A stretch of DNA of 64,000 bases, taken from Vulcanococcus sp. Clear-D1. Lineage in GTDB: Bacteria; Cyanobacteriota; Cyanobacteriia; PCC-6307; Cyanobiaceae. Both the position numbers and the translations under genes were made by a program. The notes beneath the pieces are model-generated. The model was not told the DNA's origin and did no database searches. It saw nothing but the letters and a program-made list of their open reading frames with translations. Below, piece after piece: positions 1 through 8,842 of this stretch (position 1 is the stretch's first letter; each line of letters begins with the position of its first letter). Location: contig NZ_JACVZV010000024.1 of NCBI RefSeq assembly GCF_014654725.1, positions 205,011 to 269,010 on the forward strand, in the 5' to 3' direction.

Positions 1-1005
1 CTTTACGCCTGCGGCAATCCCGAACTGCTGCATCAACCGGCGTTAGCAGTCGTTGGTTCGCGTGCCACCACAGAAGCGCTGCTGCAGCAAACCGAGCAGA
101 TCGGCGCTTTGGCGGCTGCAGCGGGCATTGCGATTGTCTCCGGCGCTGCTCGAGGCGTAGACGAAGCCGCCATGGTCGGTGCGCTCCAGGCGGGTGGCTA
201 TGCGATCGGCGTCGTAGCCGACAGTCTCGAGAAGATGTGCGCCAAGCCCATCTGGCGCCAGGCCCTACTTGATGGACGATTGCTGCTGCTCTCCTCCGAT
301 GCACCCAGCGCGCGCTTCCAGGTCTGGCGGGCCCACGGGCGCAACAAGCTGATCTATGCCCTGGCCGATGCAGCCTTGGTCATGAGCTCAGCGAAGGGCA
401 GTGGTGGCACCTGGGAAGGAGCCGTCGAGCAGCTCACCAAGCTCCAGTGCTGTCCTCTCTATGTCGTGGACGACCCTCGTGGTGGCGAAGGATTAGCGGC
501 CCTGCATGACCAAGGTGCAGCGCTCTGGCCTTATCCCTCCACAGCAGAACGATTGAGGGAGGTGATCGCCAGCCAGCCATCACCCACCAACGCATCCCAC
601 GAAACTTGCGAACCAGCTCCGGCAATGTCGGCTTTGGAAGTCGTGCAGGAATCGCTCCTTGAGCCACGCCCTTCTGGTGCTGAACAGTCATCGGCCAAGG
701 AACCACGCGCTGAGACGACTGAAGTGGAGATGAATCCAGTCGCCGCATCAGACGGCGGCGAACCACCAGCTCCGGAAGTCGAGCTCGAGCCCTTATCTGT
801 CGGGTTGTCCATGACACCTGCAGAGCAGCTCTTGTCACTGGCCAACAAACTGCTCCTCGAAGCGTTGACGGAGGAGCGAACCGAGGATGAGTTAGAAGCC
901 CTCCTGGGCTGCACCAAACCTCAGATCAAGGCCTGGTGTAAGAACCTTGTCAGCGAAGGACTGATTCGCAAACTCAACAAACCAGTCCGATATTGCAAGC
1001 GCTGA
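1..1005 (+). CDS. DprA/Smf-like DNA-processing protein, 5'-truncated by the window edge
   Basis: Frame +1 is open from base 1 (LYACGNPELLHQPALAVVGSR...VSGAARGVDEAAM...GSGGTWEGA), a DprA/SLOG Rossmann signature; the listed ORF start at 109 is internal. Confidence 0.8.
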   Translation, partial: LYACGNPELLHQPALAVVGSRATTEALLQQTEQIGALAAAAGIAIVSGAARGVDEAAMVGALQAGGYAIGVVADSLEKMCAKPIWRQALLDGRLLLLSSDAPSARFQVWRAHGRNKLIYALADAALVMSSAKGSGGTWEGAVEQLTKLQCCPLYVVDDPRGGEGLAALHDQGAALWPYPSTAERLREVIASQPSPTNASHETCEPAPAMSALEVVQESLLEPRPSGAEQSSAKEPRAETTEVEMNPVAASDGGEPPAPEVELEPLSVGLSMTPAEQLLSLANKLLLEALTEERTEDELEALLGCTKPQIKAWCKNLVSEGLIRKLNKPVRYCKR

Positions 1006-1013
1006 GTTCCGCT

Positions 1014-1349
1014 TCAGCTCAGATCCAACACGGTCCAGGTCGTATTGGAGACCGGTCCGCAGGCCATGCCTGATGTCGTGATTTCAAAGGCCACCCAACC
1101 AGGCTGATCAACGCTTTTCAAGAATGCGATGACGTCGACGGCCTCATCAGCAGCATCCTGAATGGCTTGATGAGCCGCCCATGCCCCCTGCAACTCGCTC
1201 GCGAGTGCTTCCGGCTCGTTAGGAACTTCATCAAACCAGATTCCACGAATGGTGGTGGCGTTCGGCTCTCCGCTCTCCTTGAACACCCGCTCCCCTGTTG
1301 AAGGGCAAAAGAAATTCCAGTCGTCACGCTGGAGTTCGATGACTTGCAT
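1014..1349 (-). CDS. hypothetical protein
   Basis: 111-aa ORF convergent with the DprA-like gene, plausible composition. Confidence 0.5.
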   Translation of the reverse strand: MQVIELQRDDWNFFCPSTGERVFKESGEPNATTIRGIWFDEVPNEPEALASELQGAWAAHQAIQDAADEAVDVIAFLKSVDQPGWVAFEITTSGMACGPVSNTTWTVLDLS

Positions 1350-1446
1350 GGTCTTGCTCTGTACTGAAGACCAGCCTCAACCCCGGGTGATCATCGCGAG
1401 CAGGTTCTCCTGCGAATAACCAGGATGGACTCAGCAGCTTCACGCC

Positions 1447-2046
1447 GTGACCACCACTGAATCCCCGAGTCCCGAGGCTGTAGCGGCGCAAGCCGCACGC
1501 ACGATTGCGCTGCAGATGCTCGAGGAACGCGGCCGCGGGGCGGTGTTGGTCGGCGTAGCCCGCGTGGACGCAGCCCTGGAGACCATGCTCCAGGCCGTCA
1601 TGGCTCCAGGTCCGAGCAAAGGGGATGGGCTCTTCCAACCGGAACGCCCCCTGGGCTCCCTCGGCGCCAAGGTGGCGTTGGCCCATCGCCTCGGCCTCAT
1701 CGACGATGCGGTGGAGCATGCCTTGGGTGTGTTGCGCAGGCTGCGCAATGCCTTTGCCCATTCGGCCGAGTCAGCCTCCCTCACTGACGACACCCATCGA
1801 ATGCGACTCGAGGCTGTCTATCTCGAAGTTCGCGCGAATCCGCTGTGGGGGCCACTCGAGGCCGTTCTTGCCGCTCAACCCCCATCAGCGCATGGCCCAT
1901 TGGATGCAGCGCTTCGGGATTACATCCTGTTGATCACGATCCTGGTGGCCTTCCTGGAAGCCACCGCCAAGCAACTGAAGCCGGTCAAGCCACCCGTCGT
2001 CATGCGGTTTGCAGGCATCACCAAAGCCAACGACAGTCAGCCATGA
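1447..2046 (+). CDS. MltR-like family protein
   Basis: GSLGAKVALAHRLGLIDDAVEHALGVLRRLRNAFAHS resembles the MltR/DUF4145-type helical family. Confidence 0.6.
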   Translation: MTTTESPSPEAVAAQAARTIALQMLEERGRGAVLVGVARVDAALETMLQAVMAPGPSKGDGLFQPERPLGSLGAKVALAHRLGLIDDAVEHALGVLRRLRNAFAHSAESASLTDDTHRMRLEAVYLEVRANPLWGPLEAVLAAQPPSAHGPLDAALRDYILLITILVAFLEATAKQLKPVKPPVVMRFAGITKANDSQP

Positions 2047-2495
2047 CCGCGAAGCTCCAGCGCTTCATCTCGGCTCAGAACGCTGGGAACCCAAGCAGCT
2101 ACGAGCGCGCGCTGGCTGAATTGAAGGCTGGACGCAAACGCAGCCACTGGATCTGGTTCGTGTTGCCGCAGCTGCAGGGTCTGGGCCGTTCAGCGATGGC
2201 GCAGCGCTTTGGGATCAATGGGCGGGCAGAAGCGCAGGCCTACCTGGAAGAGCCCTGCTTGCGGCAGCGGCTGGAGAAGGTGATCAGCGTGATCTGCGAC
2301 CAGCTGGAGCTGCCCGGCCAAAGCCTCGAGCATTTGATGGGCAGTCACCTGGATACAGCCAAAACGATCAGCTGCCTGACCCTCTTTGAAGCCGCTGGCC
2401 TGTCAAGCGCTACTGAACTGCTGAACCAGCTGGGCCGGCGCTGCCCCAAGACACAGGCCCTGCTCAGCGCTCCTGTAACACCACCCCCTGCCTGA
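2043..2495 (+). CDS. DUF1810 family protein
   Basis: LQRFISAQ...YERALAELKAGRKRSHWIWFVLPQLQGLGRS...GSHLDTAKTISCLTLF; ATGA overlap with the preceding CDS. Confidence 0.8.
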   Translation: MTAKLQRFISAQNAGNPSSYERALAELKAGRKRSHWIWFVLPQLQGLGRSAMAQRFGINGRAEAQAYLEEPCLRQRLEKVISVICDQLELPGQSLEHLMGSHLDTAKTISCLTLFEAAGLSSATELLNQLGRRCPKTQALLSAPVTPPPA

Positions 2496-2754
2496 GCACG
2501 GTGACGCGATCCACCGCAACCTGATCCGCCATCGGGTGACTGAGGCGCAGCTGCTGCAGAAGCGCCCAGTCGAGCTGCTCTCCCTCCAGCCAAGCCGGGA
2601 ACCATTGGATGCGGCTCATCGACAGCCAAGCGGGCCAGCGCTCAGGCACGGTGTCACCAGCCGTCGTCCCAGCCACCCACACCGTGGCGGTCTCGCCCTG
2701 CTGCAAGACGCGGTAGTGCACCTGCAGCTTGTTGTGGGGGAGGCCTCTGCTCAT
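2464..2754 (-). CDS. hypothetical protein
   Basis: ORF from internal Met (MSRGLPHNKLQVHYRVLQQGE); overlaps start of the Nif11-like gene region. Confidence 0.5.
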   Translation of the reverse strand: MSRGLPHNKLQVHYRVLQQGETATVWVAGTTAGDTVPERWPAWLSMSRIQWFPAWLEGEQLDWALLQQLRLSHPMADQVAVDRVTVLRQGVVLQER

Positions 2755-2948
2755 CCCTGCGCCTGGCGTTCGTTCTCCTGCTGCTCCTCCTGCCACGCCC
2801 GCTGCAGATCCATCCGCGTGATCCGGTAGCCCAGTCGCCGTGCCGCCAGGATCAGCTCCTTGCGGGAGCGGCAGTGCTTGAGGGCGCGTTGGAGCGCTGC
2901 ATCAGCCTCCACGTCGGCCACAAAACGCTCCAGCTCTGACCAGCTCAT
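2751..2948 (-). CDS. Nif11-domain protein
   Basis: MSWSELERFVADVEADAALQRALKHCRSRKELILAARRLGYRITRMDLQRA matches the Nif11 N-terminal pattern. Confidence 0.65.
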   Translation of the reverse strand: MSWSELERFVADVEADAALQRALKHCRSRKELILAARRLGYRITRMDLQRAWQEEQQENERQAQG

Positions 2949-3095
2949 GGGAGGGGAACCCCTGGGTCTCTCACCATGCCAAGAGCCTCTGAAGTGCGCC
3001 AGGTTCCGCAGATCACACTCCGCCAAACCTTGCGTCAGCACTGAGAAAACCGGCCGGGACACCGGCCGGCGGGAGGCAAAGCCTCCCGAGGCAGC

Positions 3096-3311
3096 TCAGA
3101 TCACTGAGACCGTGGTGCCCTTACGGCCCTGGAAATAACGGGCCATTGCATAGGCCGATTCAGCAGGGATCAGGCGGAGCTTTTTGACAGGCTTCCCGCG
3201 ACGACCGATCGGGGTGGTGATGCGCTCATGGCCATAGGCCTTGATGCCATCGGGATAGGTGTGGAGCACCAGGAAGCGGATCTCGCAGCAGGGAGCGGTG
3301 GGGCGTGCCAT
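3096..3311 (-). CDS. small hypothetical protein
   Basis: MARPTAPCCEIRFLVLHTYPDGIKAYGHERITTPIGRRGKPVKKLRLIPAESAYAMARYFQGRKGTTVSVI; a diverged relative lies in inverted orientation at 3430-3550. Confidence 0.6.
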   Translation of the reverse strand: MARPTAPCCEIRFLVLHTYPDGIKAYGHERITTPIGRRGKPVKKLRLIPAESAYAMARYFQGRKGTTVSVI

Positions 3312-3451
3312 GGAAGGGGAAGGCGTGGAACACCCCGACCGAGGCCCACTGCGGCGAAGGCGGCAAGGACTGCGTAGCAGCCCGGCCTGATCCTTGCCGC
3401 CTTCGACGCAGTGGGCACGCTGGGAGGGTCCACGCCGCTTCCATGGCACGC
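3304..3451. repeat. long inverted repeat
   Basis: GCCCACTGCGGCGAAGGCGGCAAGGA (3344-3369) and the reverse complement of 3391-3416 match 25/26; outer arms CGTGCCATGGAAG...GGCGTGGA also pair. Confidence 0.85.
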
Positions 3452-3778
3452 GCCGCCGCGGCTGTGTGGTGAGCCGATTGCTGGTGCGGACCGGAAGGAA
3501 GAGCCTCAAGGTCTATGGCCAGGAGTGGATCACCGAGAGGGTGAGCAGTCCCTGAAATGCACCGCACCGGCTCAAGACGCACCACCAGATGCGCCGCGCC
3601 GGGCACCTCCAGGATCGCCCCTTGTCAAGGGCTGACGCGAGGCGAGTGACTGGTTGGTGTGGCGCGATCGCCCCGGCTGTGCCGGTGCTCACCGCGCATC
3701 AGCGGATGGACTCGCCCCTTGACTGGCGGAGCGGTCCTTGAGGCGTTCCGTCGCTGCGCCGGAAGGCGTCAGTTCGTC

Positions 3779-4054
3779 ATGGTCAGCCATGCCGTTGGTT
3801 TTGGTCCTGAGGATCCGGTCTCCTTGGTTGAGTCCTGCTATCGGGCCGTGGAGTGGCTGCTCGCCACCCACACCGCCAAAGGGCTTCTGATTCCCAGGCC
3901 CTGGATCGATCACCCCTATGGGGAGGAAGAGATCGCGTTGCTTGAGGAGGAGTTGCTGCCCGCGATGGCGGTGTTTCTCTCGCGGGTGGAGGCGATTGAT
4001 CGGGCGATTGAGGCCGATCAGGAGCTGGAGTTCAAAGCTCATCAGGCCCGCTGA
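3779..4054 (+). CDS. hypothetical protein
   Basis: MVSHAVGFGPEDPVSLVESCYRAVEWLLATH... good coding composition. Confidence 0.55.
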   Translation: MVSHAVGFGPEDPVSLVESCYRAVEWLLATHTAKGLLIPRPWIDHPYGEEEIALLEEELLPAMAVFLSRVEAIDRAIEADQELEFKAHQAR

Positions 4055-4103
4055 GGGCCAGGCCGGCGGTGGCCGGCCTTTTCTGCTGTTCCCGTTGGGC
4101 GGG

Positions 4104-4493
4104 TCAGCTGTTGATCGGGTTGCGCGGTTCCAGAGGAAGAATGCGCACCCGTTGACGGCGCTCATCGGCAACGATCAGGGCACCTTGATCCAGCTCATCG
4201 CTGTAGCTCCCGAGAAGATTGAGCACCAGCGAACCGATCACCTCAGGCAACACGTTCAAGCAGCGCACCTGCAGAACACTGGGGCCATCGGCACCAGAGA
4301 GGGCAAGCATGGTCCCGAAGTCGAGATCGTGGGTAAAGACCGCATAGCGATGGGCCAGGGCCCAGGCCATCAGGTCGCCATCCGGAGCGCGTGGATCGCC
4401 CACCTCGGACCAATGCACCGCCTCGTGACCGGCTGCTTGAAGGAGAGGGATCCACTCAGTCGACAAGTTCATATCGACCAGAAGCCGCGCCAT
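4104..4493 (-). CDS. DUF5615 PIN-like toxin
   Basis: MARLLVDMNLSTEWIPLLQAAGHEAVHWSEVGDPRAPDGDLMAWALAHRYAVFTHDLDFG. Confidence 0.85.
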   Translation of the reverse strand: MARLLVDMNLSTEWIPLLQAAGHEAVHWSEVGDPRAPDGDLMAWALAHRYAVFTHDLDFGTMLALSGADGPSVLQVRCLNVLPEVIGSLVLNLLGSYSDELDQGALIVADERRQRVRILPLEPRNPINS

Positions 4494-4720
4494 CAGGTCA
4501 GCACCAGCGCCTCCTCTCGCTCCTCGAGGCGCCAGGCGGCGTAAGCCAGTGCCTCATCGATATCGGGTGATTCCAGCAGTGGGTAAGCCGCCAGGATTCG
4601 CTCTCGGCTGACGCCACTGGCCACAAGGCCAACGATGGTGCCAACGCTGATCCGTAGCCCGCGGATACAGGGCTTACCGCCCATCACAGCTGGGTCGTGC
4701 GTGATTCGAGAGAAGGCCAT
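4493..4720 (-). CDS. DUF433 antitoxin
   Basis: RITHDPAVMGGKPCIRGLRISVGTIVGLVASGVSRERILAAYPLLESPDIDEALAYAAW; overlaps the DUF5615 start. Confidence 0.9.
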   Translation of the reverse strand: MAFSRITHDPAVMGGKPCIRGLRISVGTIVGLVASGVSRERILAAYPLLESPDIDEALAYAAWRLEEREEALVLT

Positions 4721-4747
4721 GGGATCAGCGTAGGCAGCGCGAAGGGA

Positions 4748-5596
4748 TCAAGCCGTAGCGGATTCCGCGAGGAAGCTCTCAATCCAGCGCTGGTGCCGGC
4801 TGGTGGTGATCAGCCCGGCCAGGGATGGTTGAGCCTCAGGCACCTGGAAGGCAGCGCGGAAGCCTTTGGAGAAGGCCTCGAGCCGAGCGGGGGCGAGGGC
4901 CTTGATCCGTTCCTGCAGCCCAGTGATGGCGGCAGGCTGGAGGGGAGCATCAGCCGCCGCAACCGGCGCCTTGGCATCGCTCACCTGGCGCTGCTGCTTG
5001 TCGTAGAGCGCCAGGCCAAAGGGATTGCCAAAGGTCATCAACGCCCGCTTGGTGGCATCGGTCTCCGCTTCCTTGAGGGCCGATTCATGGGCCAGGCCCT
5101 TGTCGGCATCAATGCCATGGCCGGCGCCTGAGCCCTCACGGATCAGGGTGCGGTGGCCGGCGGTCACCGTGATGCGCACGCGGGCCGTGTAGGTGACACC
5201 CCAGCCGCTTTTGCGATCACGCCCGATTGGGCGTTCGTGTTCCGCCACGCAGCGGCTGATCAGGGTGCAGCGCTCCCAGCCATCAAACCCAAAGATGCGG
5301 TTGGCCTCTGCAATCACCTGCCACCCCTCGAGATAGCTCACCCGGCTGCGGCCCTGCTCCCGCTGCCGCACATTGGCCCGATCGAGGGGAGCCGAAAGAG
5401 CAGCCACCTGCCTCTCCGAAAAGCCGCTGCCTGGGCCAGAGGCCCCCTCGAGGTGGGCGGTTGCAGGGGCGGGCGATGGTTGAGCAGCGTCTTGGCTGAG
5501 GGTGTCGCGCAGCAGCTGGAGCGTTGTGGGTGGCCGGCTGGTGGCGTTGCGGCGAATTGGAGCTGAGTGGGAGGTGGCTGTGGATGTGATGGCCAT
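4748..5596 (-). CDS. Rad52/22-family recombination protein
   Basis: LDRANVRQREQGRSRVSYLEGWQVIAEANRIFGFDGWERCTL...KEAETDATKRALMTFGNPFGLALY. Confidence 0.85.
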   Translation of the reverse strand: MAITSTATSHSAPIRRNATSRPPTTLQLLRDTLSQDAAQPSPAPATAHLEGASGPGSGFSERQVAALSAPLDRANVRQREQGRSRVSYLEGWQVIAEANRIFGFDGWERCTLISRCVAEHERPIGRDRKSGWGVTYTARVRITVTAGHRTLIREGSGAGHGIDADKGLAHESALKEAETDATKRALMTFGNPFGLALYDKQQRQVSDAKAPVAAADAPLQPAAITGLQERIKALAPARLEAFSKGFRAAFQVPEAQPSLAGLITTSRHQRWIESFLAESATA

Positions 5597-5680
5597 GGCA
5601 AAGAATCTGTGTGTGGAGTGGAAGAAAGAAAGTGGCGCCCGCACCGGCAAAACCCCATCGAGAAGGGGCCCCTGGCCCCC

Positions 5681-6334
5681 TCAGGTGATGGACCAGTGGC
5701 GGCGTTTGATGAGGCGTGCGCCGGGTACGGCTGTTGCGGAGAGGGAGAAGGCGAGGTGGGCGGCTTCTGGTTTGGGGAGGCCGGAGATGGCGGATGAGAT
5801 GACGGAACGGATGCGGGCCTTGATGGAGGTTTTGTTGGGAGTGGTGGTGGTTTGGGTGGTGAGGAGATCTGGGGGGAGGAGACCTGCGTCATCGATCTCG
5901 ATGGCTTCTGTGGTGCGTGAGGTGAGGCGGTGATCGAGGAGGTTGTGGGCGGTGGCGGATGGATCGAGGCGGGAGAGGAGATGGATGAGGGTGGATTCGA
6001 GGGCGTCAGCGCGGTTGTCTTCTCGTTTGGCGAGAGCTGAGAAGCGCTTGGATTGAGAAGAGTGGTAGTTGGCTTCTGCGCGGAGGCGTTCGATCACCCA
6101 ACAGGTGGCATCGGCTTTGCGCAGGAAGGCCTCGCGTTTGTTGTCTTCCAGGGCGAGGGATTCCTCGAGGTCGGCAATGGCGAGAGCACGTTCGTCGTCG
6201 TCCTCGGTGTCGAGGCGTTCGGAGAGGCGAGCAATCCAGGAGGTTTCGGCTTGGAGGTCGGTACCGAGCTCCCAGAGGGTGGGGAGCTGCGGGGAGGCGG
6301 CTGGAGGAGTGGTGACGGGAATGGCGACAGACAT
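5681..6334 (-). CDS. Siphovirus Gp157-like protein
   Basis: NKREAFLRKADATCWVIERLRAEANYHSSQSKRFSALAKREDNRADALESTLIHLL. Confidence 0.7.
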   Translation of the reverse strand: MSVAIPVTTPPAASPQLPTLWELGTDLQAETSWIARLSERLDTEDDDERALAIADLEESLALEDNKREAFLRKADATCWVIERLRAEANYHSSQSKRFSALAKREDNRADALESTLIHLLSRLDPSATAHNLLDHRLTSRTTEAIEIDDAGLLPPDLLTTQTTTTPNKTSIKARIRSVISSAISGLPKPEAAHLAFSLSATAVPGARLIKRRHWSIT

Positions 6335-6384
6335 CGGTGTGTGGGTGTGAGGAATGGGGGAGGAAAGGGAATGGAGCCGTTGGC

Positions 6385-6873
6385 CTATGCCGCCTGTGGG
6401 ATCTGGAGCACCTCGATGGGAATGGCCGAGCGGCGGCTGAGGCGATGGGCCTGATCGAGCAGGGAGGCGGTGCCACGTGAACCGGGGAAGCCGACCACCA
6501 GAAGGCCGGCCCCCATAGGCAGGGCTGCCAACACATCGAGCGAGCGCTGGAGCATCTGGCGATTGCGGATCGGCCCAGCGGCGCGGCCGTGTTGCTTCCA
6601 GGCAGCGGGGCAGGCGATCTGAAGCCAACCGAGCTGATCGGCAGCAGCGGCAATGGCTTGATCCGCGCCGCGGGCAGCGCCATGGAGCAGGGCCTGCACC
6701 AGGCGGCCACGGGTGGCACGCAGGAGATGGGTGGCGATCAATTCGGGGGGCCAGGTGAGATCACGGCCACCACCGGCCACAACCACGAGCTGGCCGCTAC
6801 CTGGCGGAAGGATCGAGGCAAATAGAGAACCATCAGGCGGCGCCAATGCGGCGGCCTGAGCAAGCGAAAGCAT
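6385..6873 (-). CDS. DUF2493/YspA-like SLOG protein
   Basis: ALLHGAARGADQAIAAAADQLGW...GRAAGPIRNRQMLQRSLDVLAALP. Confidence 0.65.
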   Translation of the reverse strand: MLSLAQAAALAPPDGSLFASILPPGSGQLVVVAGGGRDLTWPPELIATHLLRATRGRLVQALLHGAARGADQAIAAAADQLGWLQIACPAAWKQHGRAAGPIRNRQMLQRSLDVLAALPMGAGLLVVGFPGSRGTASLLDQAHRLSRRSAIPIEVLQIPQAA

Positions 6874-6957
6874 GGGAAGAAAATGAGCGTAGAAGGATTT
6901 CTTTCAAGGGCTCCGGCTACAGCGGAGGCCATCCCTTGATCACCCCTCAATTGTATC

Positions 6958-6971
6958 AGTACGGGCGTACT
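6958..6971. promoter_or_regulatory. candidate LexA (SOS) box
   Basis: AGTACGGGCGTACT, AGTAC-N4-GTACT palindrome upstream of the 6873->4748 operon. Confidence 0.45.
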
Positions 6972-7359
6972 ATGCGCTAGGTGAGACGGGGTCTGCGAGG
7001 CTCTCTTCTTGAATCTTTACGGCTCTAGAACCAGGCATCTGAGGCATCAGCAGCATGGCTATTCGTCAAAGAGCCGAGCACACGGAAACACTCCAGAACG
7101 AAGCCATCAAGAGCGCTTGCAGGCGCCTCAGACGGGCCCCAATGCGCCGGGCCACCGCAGCCGCGGGAGGACGCCATGCCTGCAGAACCAACGCCACACA
7201 TCCCGGCGGCGGCAAGGAAGGTAATGATCACGCGAGCGCCAGGGCCGGTGTCCGCGCAGCGGCTACGCCGGCTCGCCTAGCCCTGGCGCCGTGTGACATC
7301 CTCAAATTCCGCCGCAGGGTGGCGACTGAGCGCTTACGGCGTGCGCTTGCTGCAACGAA

Positions 7360-7584
7360 CTAGGTTCCCGGTAGCTGTAGTCGAGACCTACACACTTGCG
7401 CCACGGCAGCATCCATACGGTCAGCCTGTGTCGCGCCGGGGTAGGGAGCTGGAGGCAACTGCTTGAGCTGAAGCATCCCGTAGGCCTCAGATCCGTTGAT
7501 GCGCCGATTGCTCCATCGAGCACAGATCCCTTGGATCTGGACATCACTCAGGCCGATCAGCAGAGCCAAACTTCCTGCGAGCAC
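7360..7584 (-). CDS. hypothetical protein
   Basis: GTG-start ORF VLAGSLALLIGLSDVQIQGICARWSNRRINGSEAYGML...; same orientation as the next two genes. Confidence 0.35.
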   Translation of the reverse strand: MLAGSLALLIGLSDVQIQGICARWSNRRINGSEAYGMLQLKQLPPAPYPGATQADRMDAAVAQVCRSRLQLPGT

Positions 7585-7654
7585 GTGCCGTGAACCTGCA
7601 ACACCACGATGGTGCCGACGAGGTCGTGGATTGTCAGCTTGCTCGCTGCTCCAT

Positions 7655-7894
7655 TCATTCCCGTTCCACCACCGGCGCCCACTCCGCCTGGATGCCGATA
7701 TCAGGCACACCCGATTCTTTGTTGGTCTTCTCCAGCCAGTCGGCGCGGATGATCCGGTGGCCTTTGCGAACACTGCGCATCCCGGCCGGTGCCTGGGCCG
7801 CCGCGCAGGATCGCCCACCATCGAGGCAAACCGATGGCGTCGCGGCACACCCTCCAATCAAGGCGGCTGAGACCAACACAATCCAAGGCCTCAC
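7655..7894 (-). CDS. putative lipoprotein
   Basis: GTG start VRPWIVLVSAALIGGCAATPS lipobox; 4-nt overlap with the upstream gene. Confidence 0.55.
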   Translation of the reverse strand: MRPWIVLVSAALIGGCAATPSVCLDGGRSCAAAQAPAGMRSVRKGHRIIRADWLEKTNKESGVPDIGIQAEWAPVVERE

Positions 7895-8124
7895 GGGCGC
7901 TGCTCTTCTCGGGCCCAGATCCTTTCGAGGCTCCGCTTGAACTCCTGCTGATTCATCGGCCTGGCCCGGCGCCGGCCACGAATCGTGCTGCTGATCCACC
8001 AGATCTGCAAACCACCGAAGGCCAGAGCAAACAGGCCCAGCTGCAGGTACCCGGCGTTCAGATGCTCCATCACCTCGTGAAGCTCACTCCAGCTCAAAGG
8101 TGTTGTGGACGATCCCAGATCCAT
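7891..8124 (-). CDS. small membrane protein
   Basis: single hydrophobic helix YLQLGLFALAFGGLQIWWI. Confidence 0.55.
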   Translation of the reverse strand: MDLGSSTTPLSWSELHEVMEHLNAGYLQLGLFALAFGGLQIWWISSTIRGRRRARPMNQQEFKRSLERIWAREEQRP

Positions 8125-8278
8125 CAGGGCCCGGGACAGTCACAACAGCAAAGTGTTGGTCGCTTGTAGCTGCGTCTCTGTATCGCCACCGGAGTCCACT
8201 GCTTGCGTGGGAACAACCACTGCCGCTGCGCATGATCTCTCTCCTCCTGATCGCGAGGAAGGGGTGCACCTCGCCGAC

Positions 8279-8710
8279 TTATCGGCTGTAGTTCTCCAGT
8301 TGCTCGAGCCCTTTGCGGAGCAACTGCTGACCACCCTCGATCATCCGCTGCTGATCGCCTTTGAACTGACAACTGGCCGTGCGGTACTGAACGGTCTTGC
8401 TCAGCGGCACGTACCAAAGCGCATCGAGTTTGCAGAAGTTGCGCCCCTTCTGCGCGGGCAAATCCTGCAGCAGCTCACCGCTCAGGCAGCGGTAGCCGCT
8501 GCGGTCCTTGCCCTCCCGCAGGCAGGTTCCAAGGTTGCGTACAAAGATCTTCTCCCCCTTGTTCTTGAACACCTGGTTGGCGTAGCCGGCAAACGACACC
8601 GGGTCGTAGCTGAAGGGCGCAGCTTGCGCTGCTCCGCTCAAAGCAGCCAGAAGCAACAGGGGGCTCAGATGGCGCAGCACTGGAAGCTGGTGCAACAGGA
8701 GGAGAACCAA
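8279..8710 (-). CDS. secreted hypothetical protein
   Basis: signal peptide LSPLLLLAALSGAAQA and Cys-containing mature part. Confidence 0.6.
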   Translation of the reverse strand: MVLLLLHQLPVLRHLSPLLLLAALSGAAQAAPFSYDPVSFAGYANQVFKNKGEKIFVRNLGTCLREGKDRSGYRCLSGELLQDLPAQKGRNFCKLDALWYVPLSKTVQYRTASCQFKGDQQRMIEGGQQLLRKGLEQLENYSR

Positions 8711-8842
8711 TCATCGGTTCAGCTGCAACACCACAGTCACATCAGACCCCTCTCCGGTGCTCCCTAAGGGCGAAACAGCGTCGCCACCTCATCCGCGGGT
8801 CCAACGCGCAACGTCCAGCGCGGTTGCGTGAAGTCCGATTGA

